Positions 7,525-13,507 of a stretch of DNA of 13,507 nt are shown here, piece after piece (the first letter of the stretch is position 1; each line of letters begins with the position of its first letter). Under the pieces are notes generated by a model. It ran no database searches, was not told where the DNA came from, and saw only the letters and a list, made by a program, of their open reading frames with translations. The position numbers and the translations under genes were made by a program. Source of the DNA: Rickettsiales bacterium (GTDB lineage: Bacteria > Pseudomonadota > Alphaproteobacteria > Rickettsiales > UBA8987); assembly GCA_020631295.1 (NCBI GenBank), contig JAHDHN010000008.1, positions 1-13,507 on the forward strand, written 5' to 3'.

Positions 7525-8785
7525 ACATATTTTACCGCAAAGTCTCTATGGCCGCTTTTTGCTGATTGTACTGCTACCCATGTTGCTGGCGCAATGCTTC
7601 CTGGCCTATATTTTCTATGAGCGCCATTGGCAAAGCATGGACCGTAATTTGAGCGCCTCACTGGCACATGAGCTGACCTATCTGCATGATTTGCTGCTGC
7701 GCGATTTGGGCGCATTCCGCAAGGCAGCCACCAAGCTGCATATTGGCGGCAAGGTGAATATGGGCACTATTGATGAAAACAACACGAACAAATACCAAAA
7801 GCTGCGCAAGCTACTGCAAGAAACCTGGCAGGAAGATGCTTTTTCTTTTCAGTACGACTCCGGCAAGGAGCAGCTGGAAATTCAGGTGCAGGCCGGTAAT
7901 AATGTGGCGTCCTATCACATTCCACGCAAGCGCCTTAGCTCCAGCACCACCACCATATTTATCTTATGGATGGCAGGAATTTCTCTTTTACTTTCAATAA
8001 TTTCCCTACTGTTCTTAAAAAATCAGGTGAAGTCTATTTTACACCTCACCAAGGCCGCACAGGCCTTTGGTCGCGGTGCTGAAACAGGGCATTATAAACC
8101 GCATGGCGCCAAGGAAGTACGTGGTGCAGGCCTTGCCTTTATTCAAATGCAAGAACGCATAAAACGCCTACTCACCCGCCGTACAGAAATGCTGGCCAAC
8201 GTATCGCACGACCTAAAAACACCGCTGGCGCGCATGCGGCTGGAGCTGGAAATGCTGCCAGACCATGAAAAGAAAGACAGTCTGCGTGAGGATGTACTGG
8301 AAATGGAGCAGATGGTGAATGAGTATCTGACCTTTACCAAAGACACGCAAGCAGAAGCGGTGGAAGCCATTGCCCTGCAACCTTTGCTGGAGCAACTCAC
8401 TCGCCGCCAGAGTGACCTCTCTATTGCGCTTAACTGCCCTGACATTACACTGGAAGGCCGCCCGCTTGGCTTAAAGCGTGCGCTGCAAAATATTATCTCC
8501 AACGCTGCCAAACATGCAACAATACTGCATATCACCGCCGCCATGCGCAGCAATGCCATATCCATCGTAATGGAAGATGATGGCCCAGGCATTCCAGAGC
8601 ATGAGCGCGAGCATGTATTCCAGCCTTTCGTGAAGCTAGACAGCGCACGCTCCAACCAAAAAGGCAGTGTGGGCCTGGGCCTCACTATTGCGCGCGATAT
8701 CATCAACGCGCATGGTGGCCGCATTCAGCTGCTGCGCAGCCCTAAGCTGGATGGCTTGCGCGTGGAAATCACATTACCCGTATGA
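7511..8785 (+). CDS. EnvZ-like membrane sensor histidine kinase
   Basis: This 424-residue protein is a two-component sensor in the inner membrane. It has a first membrane segment (about 15-35), a periplasmic domain of about 110 residues, a second segment (about 148-169), a HAMP linker (about 170-222) and a kinase core. Core motifs are all present: the H box NVSHDLKTPLARMR with phospho-acceptor His233, the N box ALQNIISNAAKHA (Asn327 and Asn331), the G1 box EDDGPGIP (355-362), the F box FQPFVKLD (370-377) and the G2 box GSVGLGLTIA (385-394). It should therefore be catalytically competent. The N-terminus (SLYGRFLLIVLLPMLLAQ) resembles alphaproteobacterial EnvZ-type kinases. No response regulator gene lies beside it, so its partner must be elsewhere; the signal is unknown. 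No Shine-Dalgarno precedes the ATG, in line with a leaderless message. It overlaps the following dehydrogenase by 4 bp. The family is firm; calling it envZ would go too far. Confidence 0.92.
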   Translation: MRWLKHILPQSLYGRFLLIVLLPMLLAQCFLAYIFYERHWQSMDRNLSASLAHELTYLHDLLLRDLGAFRKAATKLHIGGKVNMGTIDENNTNKYQKLRKLLQETWQEDAFSFQYDSGKEQLEIQVQAGNNVASYHIPRKRLSSSTTTIFILWMAGISLLLSIISLLFLKNQVKSILHLTKAAQAFGRGAETGHYKPHGAKEVRGAGLAFIQMQERIKRLLTRRTEMLANVSHDLKTPLARMRLELEMLPDHEKKDSLREDVLEMEQMVNEYLTFTKDTQAEAVEAIALQPLLEQLTRRQSDLSIALNCPDITLEGRPLGLKRALQNIISNAAKHATILHITAAMRSNAISIVMEDDGPGIPEHEREHVFQPFVKLDSARSNQKGSVGLGLTIARDIINAHGGRIQLLRSPKLDGLRVEITLPV

Positions 8786-9549
8786 ATAGCCCGCGCACCA
8801 TCCTCATCACCGGCGCATCCAGCGGCCTGGGCCAGGCGCTTGCACTCGCATACGCCAAACAAAATACCCCAAGCATATTGCTGCTTATGGGCCGCAACGC
8901 AGCTTCTCTAAAGGCCCTGCAGCAAGAATGTGATAGCTATGATAACATTACCGTAAAGATCGCCGCTATAGATGTGCGCGACAAACAGGCCATGCACACA
9001 CAGCTGGAAGCGTGGGATGATGCGCATAATATTGACCTGGCCATTGCCAATGCGGGTGTATCGGCCGGTACTGTGGGTGGAGAGGCCTATACAGACTCAC
9101 TGCATCATGTGATGGAAACGAATATTAATGGCGTGATGCACACAATCGCACCGCTCCTGCCGCACATGGTGGCGCGCCAAAGCGGGCATATTGCCATTAT
9201 CAGCTCGCTTGCAGGCTTTTTACCACTGGCCGGTGCGCCTGCCTATAGTGCCAGCAAGGCTTCCGTGCGTTATTTAGGGCAAGCGCTTTCCATGACCCAT
9301 CAGGCAGATAACATCACCATCAGCACCATCTGTCCAGGCTATATCACCACACCACTCACGAATGTGAATCAATTCTATATGCCGTTTTTAATGCCGGCGG
9401 AGAAAGCCGCACAGCGCATTCTGCGCGGAATAGAGAAAAAGAAAGAGCGCATCCTCTTTCCACGCCGCTTTTACGCACTCATCTGCCTGCTTGGACTACT
9501 GCCCTGGAAATTACAGCGCCTACTGCTTTCAAGACTACCACGGAAGTAA
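8782..9549 (+). CDS. Short-chain dehydrogenase/reductase (SDR family)
   Basis: This 255-residue NAD(P)-dependent oxidoreductase of the classical SDR family has length and motifs in the normal range. It shows the dinucleotide-binding TGASSGLG (10-17), NAG at 90-92, the structural Asn114 in TNINGVMH, Ser142 in IISSLAG, and the catalytic pair Tyr155 and Lys159 in AYSASK, followed by the substrate-loop start CPGYITTPL (184-192). The substrate cannot be read from sequence. The last 30 residues hold a hydrophobic stretch (about 230-249) ending in a basic tail, which may attach it to the membrane and would fit a lipid-like substrate. Its ATG overlaps the kinase stop (ATGA, 8782-8785), so the two are probably translated together. 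A link in function between them is only inferred. Confidence 0.93.
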   Translation: MNSPRTILITGASSGLGQALALAYAKQNTPSILLLMGRNAASLKALQQECDSYDNITVKIAAIDVRDKQAMHTQLEAWDDAHNIDLAIANAGVSAGTVGGEAYTDSLHHVMETNINGVMHTIAPLLPHMVARQSGHIAIISSLAGFLPLAGAPAYSASKASVRYLGQALSMTHQADNITISTICPGYITTPLTNVNQFYMPFLMPAEKAAQRILRGIEKKKERILFPRRFYALICLLGLLPWKLQRLLLSRLPRK

Positions 9550-9585
9550 GTATAACTTCTTAACCGAATCAGAGCTCTCTTCCAC

Positions 9586-10002
9586 TCAATCAATCTCATA
9601 AAAGTGCCGCTTGCCTTTATATGGGCGGTAGGCCGTGCCTTTATCACGCGCATAGGGGTTATAAATCACCAGAAGCTGCATGTCGTTATCCCAAAAAGCG
9701 GCACTGTCGCTGTCCAGCACCTTGCTATCATCCGGCTCACTCAACGTATGTTCTATCATATCGGAGAAATCGTCTTTGGAGATAATGTGGCCAAACTCAT
9801 ACTGATCAATCACATGTTTTTGGTAAGCATGCCCGTACGCAATATCATCCGCAATACGCTCCGCCTGCGCAGCACTCAGCGCACCAGCGCGCACTGCCTC
9901 TGCAAGGCTCGCTTGCTGCCATTCTATATAAAGATAATAGGCAACTGCCAGCAGCAACACCACCAGCTGTAAAAAGCGTTTTAATTTAGGAGAAAGAGCC
10001 AT
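9586..10002 (-). CDS. Small single-pass membrane protein of unknown function, toxin-like C-terminal region
   Basis: I place the start at the ATG at 10002 (138 residues) because AAGG lies eight bases upstream. An in-frame ATG at 10023 would add seven residues but has no ribosome binding site. Residue numbers here follow that longer form. The protein has a short basic N-terminus (KLKR), one membrane segment (about 17-33), an alanine-rich helix (38-60), and a soluble domain with His65 and Lys69-His70 (YGHAYQKHV), FSDMIEHTL (86-94), FWDNDMQLLVIYNP (110-123) and DKGTAYRP (127-134). From memory, the order H..KH..F..I..W.D...VI.NP....GTA.RP recalls C-terminal nuclease-like domains of secreted polymorphic toxins, but I cannot confirm this. 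No immunity-type gene adjoins it. It is convergent with the dehydrogenase (36-bp gap). It is very probably a real gene; its function is unknown. Confidence 0.68.
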   Translation of the reverse strand: MALSPKLKRFLQLVVLLLAVAYYLYIEWQQASLAEAVRAGALSAAQAERIADDIAYGHAYQKHVIDQYEFGHIISKDDFSDMIEHTLSEPDDSKVLDSDSAAFWDNDMQLLVIYNPYARDKGTAYRPYKGKRHFYEID

Positions 10003-10055
10003 TAGATATACCTTAATATTCATTCAGAATGTACGTGTAATACATTTCATAATTC

Positions 10056-10139
10056 TGTTTCCTGCGGCTTGACCGCAGGATCCAATCTAGCAGTTATACT
10101 GTTGGAGTATTTGACCCTGTGGCTAAACCACAGGGAACA
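10056..10139. repeat. Dispersed palindromic repeat, degenerate full copy 2
   Basis: This 84-bp element has the same layout as the copy at 1743-1833. The outer stem is TGTT (10056-10059) with AACA (10136-10139). Arm 1 is TCCTGCGG/CCGCAGGA with the identical loop CTTGA (10060-10080). Arm 2 is closed by TCCAA (10081-10085) and TTGGA (10102-10106), with an inner hairpin CAGT/ACTG (10091-10101). Arm 3 is CCCTGTGG/CCACAGGG with loop CTAAA (10115-10135). Many stem bases differ from copy 1, yet both sides changed so that pairing is kept. It lies between the 3' end of pntB and the start of the small membrane protein gene. Confidence 0.72.
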
Positions 10140-10188
10140 ATATTGTTTATGCATTGTTAAACGATTCCACTAAATCTCTCTTGTTGCT

Positions 10189-10220
10189 CTGGATCGGCGT
10201 GGTTAAACCACAGGATGATG
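10189..10220. repeat. Right-half fragment of the palindromic repeat (copy 3)
   Basis: This 32-bp segment aligns without gaps to the right half of copy 1 (1803-1834): it starts CTGGAT, keeps a TAAA-type loop (TTAAA, 10203-10207) between GTGG and CCAC, and ends GATGATG. The left half is absent. AACAATAT follows both this fragment (10223-10230) and copy 2 (10136-10143), so a local duplication may have produced it. Confidence 0.5.
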
Positions 10221-10231
10221 CCAACAATATA

Positions 10232-11644
10232 TTACAGCACCTCTAGCGCCTTGATAATCTGCTCTACCATGTCTTTTGCATCACCAAATAGCATGCGCGT
10301 GTTATCGCGGAAGAACAGCTCATTTTGCACACCGGCATAACCCGCAGACATAGAGCGCTTCACAAAGAACACATGCTCGGAATCTTCTACATCCAACACG
10401 GGCATACCGTAAATCGGGCTAGCCTCATCAGTTTTTGCCGCTGGGTTGGTCACGTCATTCGCACCAATCACAAAGGCAACATCAGTGCTGGAAAAGTCAC
10501 GGTTAATTTCTTCCAGCTCCAACACATCATCATAGGGCACATTGGCCTCTGCCAAGAGCACATTCATATGGCCCGGCATGCGGCCTGCTACCGGGTGAAT
10601 TGCATAGCGCACATTCACACCGCGCGCCTTTAGCGCTTCTGCCATTTCACGCAACCCATGCTGCGCTTGCGCCACTGCCATGCCATAGCCTGGCACAATA
10701 ATCACATTCTCTGCCTGGCTCATAAAGAAGGCAGCATCATCAGCACTGCCCGCCTTGGCCTGGCGGTCATCATCTTCTGTAGCACCGCTGGCAGCAGAAG
10801 CAGATTCACCAAAGCCACCGAACAATACATTAAACAATGAACGGTTCATGGCTTTGCACATAATGTAACTCAAAATAGCACCGCTGGCGCCCACCAAGCT
10901 TCCGGTAATGATCAGCAAGCTGTTTTCAAGCGTGAAACCAATACCCGCCGCTGCCCAACCAGAATAGGAGTTGAGCATAGATACCACCACCGGCATATCT
11001 GCACCGCCAATTGGCACGATCAATAAATAGCCCAGCAGCAAAGTCACTGCGGTGAGCAGCACAAATATGAATACAGATTCCGTGCGCAGCAATGCCACAA
11101 TCAGCAAAATAGTCACAATGCCCAGCGCGGCATTGAGCAAATGCTGGCCTTTAAAGCGCAGCGGTTTAGAGCCCATAATGCCTTGCAGCTTGGCAAATGC
11201 CACTACACTACCCGTGAAGGTGATTGCACCAATAGCTGTGCCGAGCGCCAGCTCAATCAGGCTAGAAAGCTTAATACCGCTTGGCACAAGGCCGCCGTCT
11301 TTTACAATATGAAATGCCTCTGGATTGAGCAGCGCACAAAAGGCGATACATACGGCTGCCAAGCCTACCAGAGAGTGAAACCCAGCCACCAGCTGTGGCA
11401 TAGCCGTCATCGGGATTTTTACCGCAATCACCGTGCCAATCACACCGCCCAGCGCAATGGCAATCAACAAGGAACTATGGTCCGAAATACCCGGCTGGTT
11501 CAGCGTGGTGATAATAGCAATGGCCATCCCCACAATACCAATAAGGTTACCACGGCGCGCGCTGGCAGGCGAAGAAAGCCCTTTTAAGCTAAAAATAAAG
11601 CAAACAGCGGCAACCAGATATAATAATGCAGTAGTAAATGTCAT
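10232..11644 (-). CDS. pntB: NAD(P) transhydrogenase subunit beta
   Basis: PntB forms part of the proton channel (domain II) and carries the NADP(H)-binding domain III of the enzyme that makes NADPH from NADH using the proton gradient. The 470 residues match the family. About residues 1-265 hold eight or nine membrane segments, including VAGFHSLVGLAAV with His90 (the position of E. coli His91) and GGADMPVVVSMLNSYSGWAA with Asp216 (E. coli Asp213). A hydrophilic linker (about 281-310) follows. Domain III shows VPGYGMAVAQAQ (317-328), HPVAGRMPGHMNVLLAEA (350-367), GANDVTNPAA (394-403) and KRSMSAGYAGVQN (429-441). It starts 6 bp after pntAB, so it is the last gene of the operon. Identity is secure. 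Confidence 0.97.
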   Translation of the reverse strand: MTFTTALLYLVAAVCFIFSLKGLSSPASARRGNLIGIVGMAIAIITTLNQPGISDHSSLLIAIALGGVIGTVIAVKIPMTAMPQLVAGFHSLVGLAAVCIAFCALLNPEAFHIVKDGGLVPSGIKLSSLIELALGTAIGAITFTGSVVAFAKLQGIMGSKPLRFKGQHLLNAALGIVTILLIVALLRTESVFIFVLLTAVTLLLGYLLIVPIGGADMPVVVSMLNSYSGWAAAGIGFTLENSLLIITGSLVGASGAILSYIMCKAMNRSLFNVLFGGFGESASAASGATEDDDRQAKAGSADDAAFFMSQAENVIIVPGYGMAVAQAQHGLREMAEALKARGVNVRYAIHPVAGRMPGHMNVLLAEANVPYDDVLELEEINRDFSSTDVAFVIGANDVTNPAAKTDEASPIYGMPVLDVEDSEHVFFVKRSMSAGYAGVQNELFFRDNTRMLFGDAKDMVEQIIKALEVL

Positions 11645-11650
11645 GATAGT

Positions 11651-12049
11651 TTACGCCTTTTTCTTTTTAAACATGGCCAGCATGCGTTGTGTGACCACAA
11701 ACCCACCAAAAATATTGATCGCAGCAATCATGGTAGCAATAAACGCCAACGCGCCTGAAATGGCACCCGTTTGCGCACCCAGCGCGATCATCGCGCCCAC
11801 AATGATAATGCCCGAAATCGCATTGGTTACTGCCATAAGCGGCGTGTGGAGAGAGGGTGTCACACGCCATACCACATAATATCCCACAAAGCAGGCCAAC
11901 ACCAACACGGTCAGGCCAAAAATAAGCGGATCAATGCCCTGCTGCGCATTAACCGTGGCCAGCTGCGCCTCTTGCAGCTGCTGTGAAAGCGCCGCATTTT
12001 CCTGCTCTAGCGCGCGTATATTTTCAATAATTTCCGTTACATTCGACAT
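11651..12049 (-). CDS. pntAB: NAD(P) transhydrogenase subunit alpha, part 2 (membrane)
   Basis: In Alphaproteobacteria the alpha subunit is split in two; this 132-residue part supplies the first membrane helices of domain II. Three membrane segments are seen at about 42-62, 71-93 and 97-120, with the conserved TPSLHTPLMAVTNAISG at 64-80. Before them lies a charged helical region (about 5-36, ALEQENAALSQQLQEAQ) with coiled-coil character. The C-terminus is basic (FKKKKA). The ATG is preceded by AAAGGGG. It sits 22 bp after pntAA and 6 bp before pntB. Identity is secure from sequence and context. Confidence 0.95.
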   Translation of the reverse strand: MSNVTEIIENIRALEQENAALSQQLQEAQLATVNAQQGIDPLIFGLTVLVLACFVGYYVVWRVTPSLHTPLMAVTNAISGIIIVGAMIALGAQTGAISGALAFIATMIAAINIFGGFVVTQRMLAMFKKKKA

Positions 12050-12071
12050 AATGCTCGCCCCTTTGATGACG

Positions 12072-13388
12072 TTATGATTTTTTCACTGACTTTTTGCGTG
12101 TAGCTGGCTTTTTAGCTGTTGTTTTCTTTGCAGCTGTGGCTTTTTTCACAGCCGGCTTTTTGGCTACTGATTTGCTGGCTGTTTTTGTTGCCGTAGCTTT
12201 GCTTTTTCGTGCCGCAGGTGCCTTCTTGGCCTTGCTTGCAGCTGCTTTTTTCGGCGGCGCCTTCTCCGCTAGTAACGGATGCACCATTTCCCCATTTTGG
12301 CACAATAATGTACCGCTGATGATTTCGTCATTTAGGTTAATTTCTACTGATCTCTCATCATTTTTCACCAAATTGGTGATGAAAGAAACGAAGTTATTGG
12401 CAAGCAGCATGCTAGCATCCTTTGCCAAGCGGCTAGCTGTGTTGCTGTGCCCAATAAAGGTCACACCCGCTTTCTTCACAGTCTTGCCCAGCTGCGTGCC
12501 CGCCACATTGCCGCCTGCCGGCGCAGCCAAATCCACCACCACAGCACCGTCTTTTAATGTTTTTACCATCTCCGCTGTAATAATTTCCGGCGCAGGGCGA
12601 CCAGGAATAAGCGCAGTTGTAATAATAATATCCTGTTTTGGTAGGCTTTGCGCTAACGCTTCTGCTTGGCGCTTTTTATATTCTTCGCTGGCTTCTTTGG
12701 CATAGCCTGCTTTGCTTTCCAGATCTTCGTCGCTCTCCACTTCCACAAAAGCAGCACCCAAGCTTTCCACCTGTTCTTTGGCCGCCGCACGCACATCAAA
12801 TGCAGATACTTTAGCACCCAAGCGCTTGGCCGTCGCAATGGCTTGCAAGCCAGCCACACCGGCACCAATTACCAACACATGTGCCGGCTTAATGCTGCCT
12901 GCAGCCGTGGTCATCATCGGCACTGCCACAGGCAGTTCATTCACCGCATCAATCACCGCTTTATAACCGGCCAAATTGCTTTGCGACGAAAGCACATCCA
13001 TGCTTTGTGCGCGAGTAATGCGTGGCAACAACTCCAGTGAAAATGCCGCTAATTTCTTTTTGTTAAAGGCTGCTGCCGGGCTGTCTTTCGCACCAGGTTT
13101 TAGCATGCCAATCACGCATGCTTTTTTGCTGTAAGCCGCACCTGTTGTCACATCTGGCTGCACACCAATCACAATATCAGCCGTACGCAACGGCCCTAAA
13201 TCACCCGCCTCAAATAAAGTAGCACCGGCGGCTTTATAGTCTGCATTGCTATAGCCCGCCTGCTTGCCGGCCTCTTTTTCAATGAAACAAGAAATCTCCA
13301 ACGCGGCATATTTCTTCACCGCATCCGGCGTGATTGCCACGCGCTGCTCATCTGCTGCCGTTTCTTTATACGCTACCAGTTTTAACAA
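12072..13388 (-). CDS. pntAA: NAD(P) transhydrogenase subunit alpha, part 1, with histone-like tail
   Basis: PntAA is the soluble NAD(H)-binding domain I of the transhydrogenase. Motifs include RVAITPDAVKKY (16-27), ITRAQSMDVLSSQSNLAGY (124-142), the dinucleotide fold GAGVAG (175-180) with acidic Asp198 after the second strand, VVVDLAAPAGGNV (283-295) and VTFIGHSNTASRLAKDAS (309-326). The domain ends near residue 375, where the Rhodospirillum rubrum protein (about 384 residues) also nearly ends. Here 63 further residues (376-438) follow, with 22 Lys, 2 Arg and no acidic residue, mostly Ala, Ser, Thr and Pro, as in histone-H1-like proteins. The start is a TTG at 13388 chosen because GGGAGAG lies five bases upstream. 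It is the first gene of pntAA-pntAB-pntB. The enzyme assignment is secure; the role of the tail is unknown. Confidence 0.96.
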   Translation of the reverse strand: MLKLVAYKETAADEQRVAITPDAVKKYAALEISCFIEKEAGKQAGYSNADYKAAGATLFEAGDLGPLRTADIVIGVQPDVTTGAAYSKKACVIGMLKPGAKDSPAAAFNKKKLAAFSLELLPRITRAQSMDVLSSQSNLAGYKAVIDAVNELPVAVPMMTTAAGSIKPAHVLVIGAGVAGLQAIATAKRLGAKVSAFDVRAAAKEQVESLGAAFVEVESDEDLESKAGYAKEASEEYKKRQAEALAQSLPKQDIIITTALIPGRPAPEIITAEMVKTLKDGAVVVDLAAPAGGNVAGTQLGKTVKKAGVTFIGHSNTASRLAKDASMLLANNFVSFITNLVKNDERSVEINLNDEIISGTLLCQNGEMVHPLLAEKAPPKKAAASKAKKAPAARKSKATATKTASKSVAKKPAVKKATAAKKTTAKKPATRKKSVKKS

Positions 13389-13452
13389 GATGTCTCTCCC
13401 AAAAGCCTCACTGCATGTGAGCTATCATAAATAAGGAGGCAATTGCAAGCAC
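13389..13452 (-). promoter_or_regulatory. Leader region of the pnt operon
   Basis: This 64-bp gap separates the possible upstream gene end from pntAA. It contains the GGGAGAG ribosome binding site next to the TTG start and a TATGAT box (plus-strand 13424-13429) that could serve as a -10. I find no matching -35 at the usual spacing, so a promoter here is uncertain and read-through from upstream is possible. Confidence 0.25.
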
Positions 13453-13507
13453 CTATGAATCTAAAGAGGAAACTATTTCTGCGGCCGCCTCAGCTTGGTT
13501 ATCTGCC
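13453..13507 (-). CDS. Possible C-terminal end of an upstream gene (5' part beyond the right edge)
   Basis: On the minus strand a frame open from the window edge reads ADNQAEAAAEIVSSLDS and ends in TAG at 13453-13455. The alanine/glutamate-rich composition looks like a helical protein end, and a gene on the same strand 64 bp before pntAA would be natural. Seventeen codons are too few to prove coding or name a family. Confidence 0.3.
   Translation of the reverse strand, partial: ADNQAEAAAEIVSSLDS

Noticed and set aside
8143..8724. Minus-strand frame of 193 codons inside the histidine kinase
   Set aside because: The plus-strand frame has all kinase motifs in order; this frame is serine- and arginine-rich, typical of an antisense shadow.
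9542..9580. Possible shared terminator in the convergent gap after the SDR gene (GAAGT/ACTTC hairpin, AGAGCTCT palindrome)
   Set aside because: The stem is short and A/T-rich and no T run follows on either strand.
12094..12705. Plus-strand frame of 203 codons coding a very hydrophobic, membrane-like protein
   Set aside because: It is the complement of pntAA, and its hydrophobic start comes from reading the Lys/Ala-rich tail backwards. It has no support of its own.
13457..13507. Plus-strand frame starting ATG near 13455 and running off the right edge
   Set aside because: It is too short to judge and would diverge from the pnt operon; the minus-strand frame ending at 13453 is the more natural reading, though also weak.

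Overview
The window is a stretch of chromosome from an alphaproteobacterium of moderate GC. Three things point there: the split three-gene proton-translocating transhydrogenase (pntAA-pntAB-pntB), ribosomal protein S1 next to cytidylate kinase, and an EnvZ-like histidine kinase whose N-terminus reads like the Rhodospirillales type. Intergenic palindromes of the GTCATCCCGCG...GGGATCCAG kind are also common in this class. The order is not resolved. A complete leuA suggests a lineage that still makes leucine, so not an extremely reduced parasite.

Layout. (1) 1-7487, minus strand, read right to left: leuA, a 600-residue protein I do not recognise, a membrane-anchored FMN/Fe-S glutamate-synthase-like protein, cmk (ATGA overlap with the gene before it), then a 251-bp gap and rpsA, which runs off the left edge. 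The first four genes are tightly packed and are probably one transcript. rpsA has its own leader with a strong ribosome binding site. (2) 7511-9549, plus strand: an EnvZ-like sensor kinase overlapping a short-chain dehydrogenase by 4 bp (ATGA). The kinase starts only 23 bp from leuA on the opposite strand, and both genes seem to use one symmetric -10 region. (3) 9586-10002, minus strand: a small single-pass membrane protein of unknown function, convergent with the dehydrogenase. (4) 10232-13388, minus strand: pntB, pntAB and pntAA, the complete NAD(P) transhydrogenase. PntAA carries an unusual lysine/alanine-rich, histone-H1-like tail. (5) The right edge shows what may be the last 17 codons of another minus-strand gene.

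The gene-free gaps contain a dispersed palindromic repeat: one full copy before rpsA, one degenerate full copy beyond pntB, and one right-half copy beside it. The two full copies can be drawn as the same cloverleaf, with changes on both sides of the stems that keep the pairing.

Most of the window is core metabolism: nucleotide supply and translation (cmk, rpsA), leucine synthesis (leuA) and NADPH supply (pnt). The parts I cannot explain by known families are the 600-residue protein, the small membrane protein, the PntAA tail and the cloverleaf repeats. I see no rRNA, tRNA, CRISPR array, insertion sequence, phage gene or clear defence system.
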